A stretch of DNA of 64,000 bases from Henricia sp. BOLD:AAB3569. Taxonomy: Eukaryota > Echinodermata > Asteroidea > Spinulosida > Echinasteridae. The position numbers and the translations under genes were made by a program. The notes under the pieces are model-generated. The model saw nothing but the letters and a program-made list of their open reading frames with translations. It made no database searches and was not told the origin of the DNA. Shown piece after piece: positions 1-10,343 of this stretch. The stretch is from positions 2,356,001-2,420,000 of the forward strand of contig JBBELK010000308.1 of the NCBI GenBank assembly GCA_037783545.1, in the 5' to 3' direction. Every line of letters starts with the position of its first letter. The first letter of the stretch is position 1.

Positions 1-193
1 ATTCGAAGGTTGTATAAACTTCTCTGCCTTTATCTCCAACATAGGTCATTAAGTAGTTGACCTGTTCGACTTCTGACTTGCTCGCCAGAGGCCCTTTGAA
101 TGTGAAAATGCAGTGCTGTTTGAACCGCTTCCATTCTTTAGGCAGATCAGATGCGCACCAGTTCATGGCAGGTTTTTCTGTCGATTTTGACAT
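1..193 (-). CDS. retrotransposon gag, N-terminal fragment
   Basis: An open frame starts with ATG at 193 and stays open for 64 codons to the window edge. The product is hydrophilic and begins MSKSTEKPAMNW; further in is a VNYLMTYVGDKGREVY segment, the pattern of the capsid-like N-terminus of Gypsy gag proteins. The start is chosen because it is the first ATG after the primer site and leader. Gag would form the particle that packages element RNA. No stop or frameshift is visible in this part. The family is inferred from this pattern and the LTR context, not from a search. Confidence 0.7.
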   Translation of the reverse strand, partial: MSKSTEKPAMNWCASDLPKEWKRFKQHCIFTFKGPLASKSEVEQVNYLMTYVGDKGREVYTTFE

Positions 194-589
194 GTCCGCT
201 CTAGGCCTCCGTAGTTTTATTTTTGAGCGAAGGGAGAGTGGCGTGCGTGAAAACGAAAGTAATAAACACTCTAGCAGTATGACGAATATCAGTGTAAGTG
301 TTCCACTTGATGGAATTCACAGTCTAAATGTCATTTTCCTTCAAGAAACAGTCTTACGAAGGCTCGTTGCACTGTAACTGATGTGGATAATGCAGTTTAT
401 CACGAAACTGATGCAGCGGTAAAACTGCGACGAGCGCACGTGGTGCAATCGACACGTAAAGTTCGACGTTTTATTGTGGTTTTAAACAACTGTTCGTGTT
501 ACTCACTTCGTCGGTGTGTTTACGGACGTTGTCTCTCACTGCCAGACGTATTTTGGGTGACTGCTTCTCCCTTTGTTAGTAACTTTGGG

Positions 590-609
590 ATCCTTAACTT
601 CTGACACCA
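590..609 (-). other. retrotransposon primer-binding site
   Basis: On the minus strand TGGTGTCAGAAGTTAAGG follows the LTR terminus with no gap. Primer sites begin with TGG, the complement of tRNA CCA; the following TGTCAGAAG matches the tRNA-Leu type site known for SURL-like Gypsy elements. The primer tRNA is an inference from that resemblance. Confidence 0.7.
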
Positions 610-839
610 TGTAATGTACTCATTTACTCAGCGAGTGGGTTGTGAAACAGTAACGTTTATTACACACGTCATGCGAACGTAACTAGTAAAGTACGGTGGC
701 TTAAAAGCACCATATGTGACAGTTATGTTTGCGGTCCGGTGAACGGTTTCAAGCGCTGGGGCGAGGCTGCAGTTAGGAGGCAACAGGGGTGAGTTGAAGG
801 GGAGGGGTGGGGCGAAGGGGAAGGGGAAATGACCTGTCA
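610..839 (-). repeat. 5' LTR (230 bp) with polyadenylation signal
   Basis: The segment begins TGTAATG and ends CTGTCA on the given strand, giving TG..CA ends in both orientations. On the minus strand it carries AATAAA at 661-656, as expected near the R region. Its inner end adjoins the primer site. It is short for a Gypsy LTR but within the known range. Confidence 0.7.
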
Positions 840-2755
840 TTAAAAAAAAAAAAAATATTCTTTTTAAAATATCTTTTTTACAAATAAATTGTTTTAACTG
901 CCATTTTGGTTAAAATTTATTCATTAGGCCTATTTTGGGGTGAATATATGTCACAACCTTGGAAAATGGTCCAAGGCCAGGAATTGAATTTGTTTTAATG
1001 CCATATGGCAGACAGTTTCGCTTCAGCTTGGTACAACATTGAAAAACAAAAAAATTCTCGAACGAAGTTGTTGTTCCAGACCCCACTGCTTATTTACTTG
1101 ACGGTGGCTGTTGCAGTTTACTAAGCCTCAATCCATACACAGTGTCTATCCATGCAAAATAATTCCATTTCCCTTGCATCGGTAACCTAGCCGGCTCTGT
1201 GGGTCTTCATGCCCACTGGACATTCTTAAAGGGCCTCCGAAATATCAGGTCGGTGAGGTGCAGTTTTTGCTTTAAATGAGAGATTTATGCGGTGATTTAT
1301 GCTGAGTCTTTAACATTTCGCTAGCAATAGACTAGGCCTATTAAAAGTCTGGCAAACCTGCAACTGCATGTAGCCAAATTGAAGAAAAATTTCGAAAGGA
1401 GGGTGGAGGTGGAAGAGGGCACCCCAATTTCTGATCCAATTACGTACGTTGTAAGTTGACATTGAAACTAATCAATGTTTTATTTTGTATGTATTTAATG
1501 GGTTTAATGAACTTTAATTCGCAGCCCGTAGGCTTTGTATGAAGCTTACAAGTGTCTTCCACGTACATGTACATCGAGATACATACATGTAGGTGGGTGG
1601 CGCCATTGGCAGCCGACGGCCAGAGACACTTGGGAATACATGTGTAACTCTTTACGAAAGAATGCTCTAGGATCTTTTAAGTGCGTTTCACAACACACTG
1701 GACCAACGGCTTTACCGGTACATCCTTTTTGAAGGATGGACCAAGTGTGTTTTAGAAGTGCCTTGCTCAGGGCACAGGTACATGTACCGGTACCCCAGCC
1801 GGGTATTGCAACCGTATTGCGAGTCAGTGACCTAAACCACTGGCCTACAATGTAAATGGATTTGTCCATGAAGTTGGGTCACGTTTTGTGACATATCATA
1901 TCTCAAAAACTGTGTCTCATTCTAGCCCAGCTACATGTACTTCAGTCAATATTTCATTTCAGAAAGAAAAGCATACCGGTATCCCACTACAGTAAAAGTA
2001 CTTGCATTATGGTGTACCAAACCACAGACTTAGTCAAATGTCTTGACAGTGTTAAACATATGTGGTGTCCACGTAGCGTTGGTAAAACAAGAATCTCATA
2101 TTCAGTGAGAGATTGCCCAAAGAAAACATGAATGAATATAGCCGGGCACTATACCATATCTGTTGCAACAACAATTTGAAGTTGTAAATACATATTCAGT
2201 ATATAATTAACACAGACTATACCGATGCTACGTGGACACCGTGCCCCAACTTCATGGACAAACCCAAATCAATAGAGATTCTTTAGAAACTACTTCGGTA
2301 TTGCATAGTCTCGCCAGATACATGTAGACATGTCAAGAAATTGTTCCCATTTTTTTTGCAAGCCCTTTAAAATGGCGTCATCCATGTCTCCCTAATTCCT
2401 GGGTACTCGTGTTCTTGTCTACACCTGCACACGTTGCTTTACGCATTTGCATTTTGTTAGCGACATTCCACCTGCACACTGCCTGCTTAGTTTGCCCAGA
2501 GGGTGAGACAAACTCTTAATCCCAAGTACTGTCAAGTGGAAACGGGGTGTGAAAAGGCAGACTGCTCCAAAAGTGCATCAGAGTATTAATAATGCACAAT
2601 ATCCTAATTTAAAGATGTGGGACACAGATTTTTTTCATCCCAGCAGATTTTTGAAATCCATAAATGCAGGTGTTTATTGTATAATTTTTATCTCTCATCT
2701 GCACTTTCGGAAACTTTCCTGTTGCAACTTTCGATTACACATGTATTTCAACTTA
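840..2755. other. intergenic stretch without a recognisable gene
   Basis: It opens with an A-rich run beside the LTR. At 1700-1860 there is a SINE-like module with GTGCCTTGCTCAGGGCAC followed by a CCCCAGCCGGGTATTG segment. ATGTACAT-type palindromes recur around 1560-1600 and 1790. No ORF here shows codon structure or splice borders that I can support. Confidence 0.5.
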
Positions 2756-3977
2756 GGCCAAACAAAATAAATGGTGTGTTTACGGTAACCCGACCTACTT
2801 GGAATTTTTGAGGCCAAATTGCCGACCTCAAACTTTTTATTGCCAATTTTTAAGTTGATAATTTTAAATAATTTGCAATAATTTCCAACGAACATAACAT
2901 TTTCTGCACTTGTACTAGCCTTGTCCAAGGCCGTCTGCAGGTTTTTTTGCTGTACGAGGGAATATTTAGGCTAGCGCATGCAAACTGCACACGGCATGAA
3001 AACGAGCCACTTTGAGATAACGACTTTAAACCCGTACGGCAATACATACTGCGTACCGTAGCTGCGTACGGCCTGGTCTAGCTCGATAGACGGCCTTGTG
3101 GCGTCTGTAACTTCCGGGTTTAATGTGTTTCTTTATATTTTCGGCCGGTTTTGGCCGAAAATGGGCGGGCTTTGGATATGCGGGTATGCAAGGTATGAAT
3201 ATTTAACATTTGTCTTCAGCCAATCAAGAGCTTCATGAGTAGCACGTAATGCCGCGCAGCGTGCATTATGCATGTCATGGCGTCCTCATGTTACGAGAAC
3301 CGTGGCATGATCGATGGACGAAAACAACAAATATTCTCGGGTTCGTAGCATTTTTTGTGCTTGTCTGTTTACGTATTTGATTACACTTCTGGGGGACAAC
3401 GGTCGTAATATGACAGCTTTCCTGGGTGAATTTGTGGGAGCTCTTAATACTGCCTCGGATAGCTCCATGGATGAACAAACTGGGGATCGCAGATCATAGC
3501 GTTTTTCAAACATAGCCTGGCGTGCGTCGACCAATGAAATCTCAGCTCACGCTGGGGTGGTTTCCCTATTACTGTAATGAGTTTCGCTGGCTGAATGCAG
3601 AACCATCAAGGCTTTGGGTTTAGGACCGTACCGATACATGTACGTGCATGTGTGCATAGTCGTAGCGCGGCGCGTTGTGAGCCAATATACGTGCAACAGA
3701 TTCCGTATAGCTCGTAAGCGCTTTGTTCAGTTTTATCTTCAGCGGGCCGTCTAGAAGACAATCCCAAAGCCTTGGTCAAGGCTACACTTGTACATGTATG
3801 AACATGGTTAATAGTGTTAATAGTGAGTTTCAAACATTGCAAAACAACACGCAGATCTATGCATGAACTGAAATGTAAAACAAAATGACAAAATAAAATT
3901 ATTTTCCTACCTACCGACATGTATCTGGATTTTTGTTTAGGCCGTTACCGTAAGCGCACCATTTATTTTGTTTGGCC
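2756..3977. mobile_element. non-autonomous DNA transposon, PIF/Harbinger-like (1222 bp)
   Basis: The 34 bp terminal inverted repeats (2756-2789 and 3944-3977) match at 32 of 34 positions and start GGCCAAACAAAATAAATGG. Both ends are flanked by TTA (2753-2755, 3978-3980), a 3 bp target duplication typical of Harbinger elements. The interior has no transposase-like ORF, so it would depend on an enzyme encoded elsewhere. The superfamily call rests only on the GG start and the TTA duplication. Confidence 0.7.
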
Positions 3978-4504
3978 TTAGTTGTTTCTTGGTTTAAAAA
4001 GTCCCTGTTCTCACGAAAAAGCAAACGGGTTTGAAAACTGTAAGACTTGGCAAGAAAAACCTGGCTAAAAGTTTGTTACAATTGCTATAAACTATTTTAG
4101 TCAGGTTTTTCTTGTCAACTCATTATGTAAAACTTTGAGTTACTGCAAATGATGTATTGGAGCTTGGCAAACATTAAAAGTTGCAATTTTCCTTAATCCA
4201 TGGTACATGTAGTTTAAAGGCTTTAAAAAAAAATTAAAACAGTTATACACCTGTCACTTACATATGTACCCGCGATCACACTGGCGCTCCCACAAAGAGC
4301 AGTAAGGCAAAGAGCAGTAACTCTATGAGAACGATTTGGTGGCGCAGTGGGAACTGTCAAGGACGGGAGAGAGTTGCCATGAGCTACTTTGAGCGCACAG
4401 AGCGCAGTGGGAGTGCACTGCATGATGATCAAACTGGGAACGCATAGGGTCGCAGTGAGGGCGTAATAAGCGAGTCAAGAGCGTACTGTAAGCTACTATA
4501 ACCT
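3978..4504. other. intergenic stretch with part of a dispersed repeat
   Basis: At about 4090-4190 the segment TCAGGTTTTTCTTGTCAACT, followed by a TGCAAATGAT stretch, is related in inverted orientation to the element seen at 18936-19540 and 23855-24170. Nothing else is recognised. Confidence 0.4.
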
Positions 4505-4750
4505 GGGGCCAATTTCATAAAGCTGTTTAGCAGAAAAATTTGCTTTTAAAAATAACAAATTTGTTTGCTTTTTAAAAATAGGTTTTCAGTCAAAATCTTA
4601 TGAGACATGTATTGCAATTGACTGGTGTTCTGCTATTCTTCCTAAAACACAAGTTGACGTACAATTTTAACTATTAACCCATTTTCATAAAGCAAACCAA
4701 TTTTTGATTCAGCACATTTTTCTGGTAAACAGCTTTATGAAATTGGCCCC
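4505..4750. mobile_element. palindromic MITE (246 bp)
   Basis: The ends are perfect inverted repeats: GGGGCCAATTTCATAAAGCT at the left and its complement ending GGCCCC at the right. CTG/CTGG occurs at both flanks and may be the target duplication. The middle is AT-rich with no ORF. Half-copies of the left end recur at 16373 and 16509. Confidence 0.75.
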
Positions 4751-5462
4751 TGGTGTCATGGATTTCACAATTTTCAGCGATGTCACTGCACTTTGGTGAA
4801 AAATGTCAAAGTCCGGAAGCACAAAGCCGTTGCCAGCTGATCGCAGTAGAGTGTGATAGGGCTTTTACATAAAACACTTGTCTTCACTGTTGCATAAAAC
4901 AATTGTCTTCATTTTTTTACGGTACATGTGCACTATGCCAAAAATAAGCCTGAATTCACTTACCATTTCAGGACCTTTAAAGTATGGTTGTTCTGTTTTC
5001 TATTATTATTTTTTCTCGGCATGGACGGATCAAGGAATTGATTGATCTATATCGCGAGATGATTTGCCTCAAGACGGTGTATGCGCAAGGCGTGAAATGC
5101 CAAGGGATCAGAACAGTTTGTGCCATATGCCGATGGGTGGAGATGATAATGAAATTGCCGCGATCAATTGCAATGAGAATACTGGGATGAGACACGTCAA
5201 CAAAAATTTAATTTGTTTTTTCTGGGGATATTTTATTTTGTCGGGTTAGGCTACTGTTTGGTTTAAGAATTGGAAGTTGATCAGGAATATTTTGTCTTTA
5301 AATTGATTTATCAAGCATCAGTAAGCACAGATCTACATGTGTATGATAGAAAAATGTAAATTTAGGAGTGGGGAAAATTTAAGATTTTCTTAGAAAACAC
5401 TGATTTTTTTTAGCCAGTTTGATATGTTTTGACCAAACATGGGAGGAGAGAAAAATCGTAAG

Positions 5463-5650
5463 AGTCTTATTGGGATTCGAACCCCAGACTTCTGACTCAC
5501 CGGGCAGACGCTCTACCAGCTGAGCTATCAGGCACAGTTGGCAAACTCCCTAAGGTTTTTCTATGAACCCAATTTTTTCTCTCGGTGTTGCATGGGAGTG
5601 CAACTGGGCAAAGTAACAAACGCAACATCTGGTATGGTGCATTTTAAAAT
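5463..5650 (-). repeat. tRNA-like monomer of the element amplified at 8.4-10.1 and 53.2-54.4 kb
   Basis: On the minus strand (5533 to 5463) there is a nearly complete tRNA shape: a D-arm GCTCAGCTGGTAGAGC, an anticodon-like arm and a T-arm GGGTTCGAATCCC, so both pol III A and B boxes are present. Its 5' flank (5534-5650) carries the GGGAGTTTGCC and GTTACTTTGCCC segments seen at the borders of both large arrays. The anticodon stem is imperfect, so this is a tRNA-derived repeat rather than a functional tRNA. It looks like the unit from which the arrays grew. Confidence 0.7.
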
Positions 5651-6604
5651 CACCATACCAGGTTAGGCACCATAGCAGAACATTGCGATATGTTTTGCAC
5701 ACATTGTACTTTTATGGGGAAAACTTACCGAGACAATGGGTACATGTACTTTTCTGCATTTTGAGTCCAATGCGGACAGCCTAAGACATTTTCCTCTCGG
5801 TAACTTTTCCTGAGTCCAGCGGTTACTTTTCCTGGCCATCTTCGCCCAGGAAAATTGACCAGGGAACTTTTCCCAAGATGAAAAGTCCAATGCGGACACA
5901 GCGAGTTGGTAAAAGCACTCTAGAAGCGTACCGTACGTCCGGGCTGTGAGAATCAAACCGCGAAGGGACACACTGCATGCTCTCCCACGGTCTCGGTAAA
6001 CATTTACTGTGTCTAAAAGTCCAAATGCTGACGGCAGTCAAATTGAGGAATTTTCTATTTTATCAACCGTCTCGGTAAAACCTCCCAAAAAACAAGTCCA
6101 ATGCGGACACGGCTTAAGAGATTCTGCAATTGAGAACAAGTTTTTACTCTGATGTTGTTACAATAAACCTTTCTAAATCCCTTTATTAGTATATTACTTG
6201 CGGCAACTGTGCTTGCCGGTTAAAATGTGAAGCCATCTTTGAAACGTGACTTCGTGAGTATATCTCAGTGATGCGTGGGCCCAACCGCTGAGCAAGTCAA
6301 TAAGCCAGTGGCACCCCTCGCTGTGCTTCATTTGGGATCAGCTGTCGGCTGTTTGTTCTAGTCCACCACGTCCACAAGGAAACAGGACATATTGGACAAA
6401 GTATCAAACTGTCTCGGGGGTGGGGGGTTACTGAGTTGGTGAAGAGGTACACATAAACAGGGAATATACAGGGTGTCCATAAAAAAGAATACCCATCTTG
6501 AATTGCAAATTATCAGAAATCTGTGCAATATTTCAAAAAGAGGTGTGTACATGTACCGTATTCTGTCCACAGTAATGGGGTACATTTCTGTAACATTCAA
6601 GATC
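5651..6604. other. intergenic stretch with short internal repeats
   Basis: AAGTCCAATGCGGACA recurs at about 5760, 5885 and 6089, next to CTCGGTAA motifs at about 5789, 5992 and 6070. This looks like a degenerate local repeat or an old element. No gene is supported. Confidence 0.4.
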
Positions 6605-6960
6605 TTAGGTCCCAGTTCACTTCAAATGTCTTAATTTTATCGTTAAATTATCAAGCTAAACTGAGCAAATAACTTTTTCACCAAGGAGTAAGAAAAATAG
6701 TCCTACAACATACATTTGTGAAAACCCTGTGCACAAATTTTCCTATTACGCATGTAACAAAGACGGAAAAAAAGTCACAAAATTGTCTGTCCACGTTACA
6801 TACCTATTCGTAATAGGAAAATTTGTACACAAGCTTTTCAAAAATGTATGTTGTGGCAGCAATTTCTTACCTTTTTGGGCAAAAGTTATCTCCTGAGAAC
6901 AAAACAAGGACATTTCTTTAATTCTGAGATAAACTAAAGACATCTGAAAGGAATTACTGA
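6605..6960. repeat. diverged copy of foldback family A
   Basis: The two halves are inverted copies: CACAAATTTTCCTATTACG near 6731 answers CGTAATAGGAAAATTTGT near 6809, and the outer parts also pair (AAATGTCTTAATTTTATCG with the AAAGACATCTG end). It is related to the better preserved copies at 14471, 24173 and 48209 (GTTATCTCCTGAGAACAAAAC) but clearly older. Confidence 0.6.
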
Positions 6961-7019
6961 CTTATTTTTACCCCATTACACTTTTAAATCACATTTGAAG
7001 ACTTTTCTTTTTAAGAACT

Positions 7020-7170
7020 GTTACACCAACAATGCATCCGCAGCTTCATCTTATTAATTACTCATTATTTCAGTACATTGTATTTGCTCTTTCTTTCCTT
7101 AAGCGCCTCGGAATAGATTTATCTAGATAGATGGCGCTATACAAGTGTGTATTATTATTATTATTATTAC
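7020..7170 (+). repeat. L2-type LINE/SINE 3' end
   Basis: CTTAAGCGCCTCGGAATAG, then GATGGCGCTATACAAGTG and an ATT microsatellite, is the 3' tail shared by L2-like LINEs and the SINEs they mobilise. The same tail closes the SINE at 13431-13772 on the other strand. No reverse-transcriptase frame is attached, so this is a 5'-truncated insertion. Confidence 0.6.
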
Positions 7171-8394
7171 TGTGGACAGACCCACTGTATGTAGGAAAGG
7201 TCCAGACTGTCCTCTGTCCAATGGTACCAGGGTCATTATGTAACTGTCATGCATGACTGAGCAAACATGGCCATTATGAAAGGTGGCGAAATCATCACTG
7301 TGACAAGTTAGCACTTCACTTGAAAGTGGGATAAGGGCAATGAAGTGATGAAAGAACACAACATTTATTTTCAAACCTTACCATGGAATGATAAGACGAG
7401 CAGTCAGAGACATGAGGAGACGATGTGAGCTGTTTATTGAGAGAAATGGTGGGCATGTCGAGGGCACACACCCCTGAAACGTCTATTGCTAAAGCACAGG
7501 GAAACAGTTAACTGGTTTTTTGGTCGACCCAGTAACCTTGACAACACACAAAGGGTGACATTTTCACTAAATAGTAACAGTACTCTATTAGGGTTGGGAG
7601 AAATTTTGCTTCCAGTTGAAAATGGAGTCAATTTTTTACCATGCAGAACCTTTTGTCTTTTGTTTGGATCAATTCTGCTTTCTTAAACTCCATTTGTAGA
7701 TTCACATTTTTCATCAATTTTGCTTCCAGTTCAAAATAGGATTTTTCTGTTTTATTATTTTGTATTTTTTTACACCATTCGGTTTCATAGATTTGCAGCT
7801 ATACATGTATATGTGAAACCAGATGGTAAAATCAAATATTCAAAAATTCAATTTCAAGTCTCAACCACATGTACTGTACTTGTAAATGCGGACGTGCAGA
7901 AACAGCACACAGATCCCTAATGCTTCGTGGTGCATTGCAGACCACTTTTGAAAATGCCAGGCTAATGTGTTGAGTACTGTTTGTTCATTGCCTGGCTGAT
8001 GGCCTGGAAGCAGTGTTAATCAGAAATGAAAATATTTGAACTGTTCTCGATAAAAGCTCTTAATACTGTGCCTTCAAGAGATCCTGAAGGGTCGTTGACT
8101 CTTCGCCGTCTGAAGTGTCTGAAATAAGCCTTGTGCGCATTATTCACAAAGGCTCATGGGATTGGATGACAAACAAGTGTGCGAAAAACCCATTAGGCAG
8201 AGCTAACTCGGCAACTTTTTCATGAAAACCAAAAAAGAGTTCAGGTTTCAATCTTTTAGCAATTTTCTTTGAAACATATTAGGCATACTGACCAGCATGT
8301 CCCAAAACAGAAAGGTACCGTGGCAAGTGGGAGAAATCATCAGAGATTCTCTTGTTTATATTTTTAATCAATCATTTTGTACATTTTCAGAAAA
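7171..8394. other. intergenic stretch, nothing recognised
   Basis: AT-rich sequence with no exon-like frame, inverted repeat or tRNA-like motif that I can support. TTTTGCTTCCAGTT is repeated at about 7604 and 7719. Confidence 0.4.
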
Positions 8395-10125
8395 AAAAAT
8401 CAATTCATAAACCTTAAGATGAGAGAAGAATATATAAGCCTTATCGGGATTCGAATCCAAGACCTCTGACGCACTGGGCACATGCTCTACCAGCTGAGCT
8501 ATAAGGCACAGTGGTACATGTATACTAGCTCCCTCAGATTTTCCCCAAGACCTCTGACACACCAGGCAGATGCTCTACAAGCTGAGCTATAGGACACAGT
8601 GGTATACTCCCTCTGGTTTTCCCCAATACCTCTGACTCACTGGGCAGATCGATGCTCTACCAGCTGAGCTATAAGGCACAGTAGTAAATGCTCTACCAGC
8701 TGAGCTACAAAATGTACATAGTATGAGGCACATTGGTATACTCCTTCAGGTTTCCTCCAAGACCTCTGACTCACTGGGCAGATGCTCTACCAGCTGAGCT
8801 ACATGTATAAAGCACAGTGGTATACTCCCTCTGGTTCCCCCCCCCCCCAAGACCTCTGACACATCAGGCAGATGCTCTACCAGCTGAGCTACATGTATAA
8901 AGCACAGTGGTATACTCCCTCTGGTTTCCTCCCCCCCCCCCCCCCCCAAGACCTCTGACACATCAGGCAGATGCTCTACAAGCTGAGCTATAGGACACAG
9001 TGGTATACTCCCTCTGGTTTTCCCCAATACCTCTGACTCACTGGGCAGATCGATGCTCTACCAGCTGAGGTATAAGGCACAGTAGTATTTTCCCTCAGGT
9101 TTCCCCCAAGACCTCTGACAAACCGGGTAAATGCTCTACCAGCTGAGCTACAAAATGTACATGTATGAGGCACATCGGTATACTCCTTCAGGTTTCCTCC
9201 TTCAGGTTTCCTCCAAGACCTCTGACTCACTGGGCAGATGCTCTACCAGCTGAGCTACATGTATAAAGCACAGTGGTATACTTCCTCTGGTTCCCACCCC
9301 CCCCCCCCCCCCCCAAGACCTTTGACACATTAGGCAGATGCTCTACAAGCTGAGCTATAGGACACAGTGGTATACTCCCTCTGGTTTCCCCCAAGACCTC
9401 TGACTCACTTGGCAGATGCTCTACCAGCTGAGCTATAAGGCACAGTAGTATTCTCCCTCAGGTTTCCCCCAAGACCTCTGACACACCGGGTAAATGCTCT
9501 ACCAGCTGAGCTACAAAATGTACATGTATGAGGCACATCGGTATACTCCTTCAGGTTTCCTCCAAGACCTCTGACTCACTGGGCAGATGCTCTACCAGCT
9601 GAGCTACATGTATAAAGCACAGTGGTATACTTCCTCTGGTTCCCCCCCCCCCCCCAAGACCTTTGACACATCAGGCAGATGCTCTACCAGCTGAGCTATA
9701 GGACACAGTGGTATACTCCCTCTGGTTTTCCCGAAGACCTCTGACTCACTTGGCAGATGCTCTACCAGCTGAGCTATAAGGCACAGTAGTATTCTCCCTC
9801 AAGTTCCCCCCAACACCTTTGACACACCGGGTAAATGCTCTATCAGCTGAGCTACAAAATGTACATGTTTGTATGAGGCACATCGGTATACTCCTTCAGG
9901 TTTCTCCCAAGACCTCTGACTCACTGGGCAGATGCTCTACCAGCTGAGCTACATGTATAAGGCGCAGTGGTACTGTATACTCTCTCAGATTTTCCTCGAC
10001 CCAATTTTTCGTTCGGTGTTACATACATGTAGATCTATGCGCAACTGAGCGAAGTAACGAATGGAATGGTTGCCTAATCACCATTGAAATGAAACAGCCA
10101 AACTTGGGATGAGTGACAAATCATA
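8395..10125 (-). repeat. array of about 20 truncated tRNA-like units, minus strand
   Basis: On the minus strand the element begins at about 10125 with CTCATCCCAAGTTTGGCTG and a TTTCATTTCAATGGTGAT segment. It then runs through roughly 70-80 bp units, each holding CCTTATAGCTCAGCTGGTAG, an anticodon-like arm, and a GGTTTTCC-type spacer. It ends at about 8445 with the only unit that keeps a T-arm (ATTCGAATCC). Internal units have an A box but no B box. Several carry poly-C runs (8827, 8932, 9297, 9642), and a second variant of the spacer contains ACATGTAT. Multi-copy peptides such as SSAGRAS read across it are meaningless. Confidence 0.8.
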
Positions 10126-10180
10126 TATGATGCCCATATTCCAAATTAACATTGCAAATGTCATATTTTCTACTTTTCAG

Positions 10181-10343
10181 GATGTAATCTTGGTTACAAA
10201 CATCCAGTGGGGAAATCATTTCTGAAGTTTTGTGTAGCGTTGAGGCCATCACTGGTCCCCAGTGCCATCTCCCATCAGCCATGTGTTGCTGTGCCATTGA
10301 GTGTATTAAGTGCCTGCTACTGTTCTTTGACGTTGTGTTCTTC
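10181..10343 (+). CDS. tetraspanin exon 1 (about 100 nt 5' UTR plus residues 1-21)
   Basis: An acceptor TTTTCTACTTTTCAG ends at 10180 and the donor GTAAGT starts at 10344. Coding begins at ATG 10281, leaving about 100 bases of 5' UTR, so at least one untranslated exon should lie upstream. The exon encodes the cytosolic Cys-rich start (C2, C3, C4, C8, C11, likely palmitoylated as in other tetraspanins) and the first half of TM1. Confidence 0.85.

Larger units (their letters stand above)
1..839 (-). mobile_element. 5' end of a Gypsy-type LTR retrotransposon, cut by the window edge
   Basis: Reading on the minus strand, the order is LTR (839-610), a primer-binding site directly adjoining it, about 395 bases of leader, then the start of a gag reading frame that runs off the left edge. 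The TG..CA LTR ends, an AATAAA inside the LTR and the adjacent TGG-starting primer site together are diagnostic of an LTR retrotransposon. The primer site resembles the tRNA-Leu type known from sea urchin SURL-like Gypsy elements. The 3' part (pol and second LTR) lies outside the window, so completeness cannot be judged. Confidence 0.8.

Noticed and set aside
8395-10125. Functional tRNA gene cluster or CRISPR-like array
   Set aside because: Units lack T-arm and acceptor closure, so they are not tRNA genes; there are no unique spacers between short direct repeats and the genome is eukaryotic.
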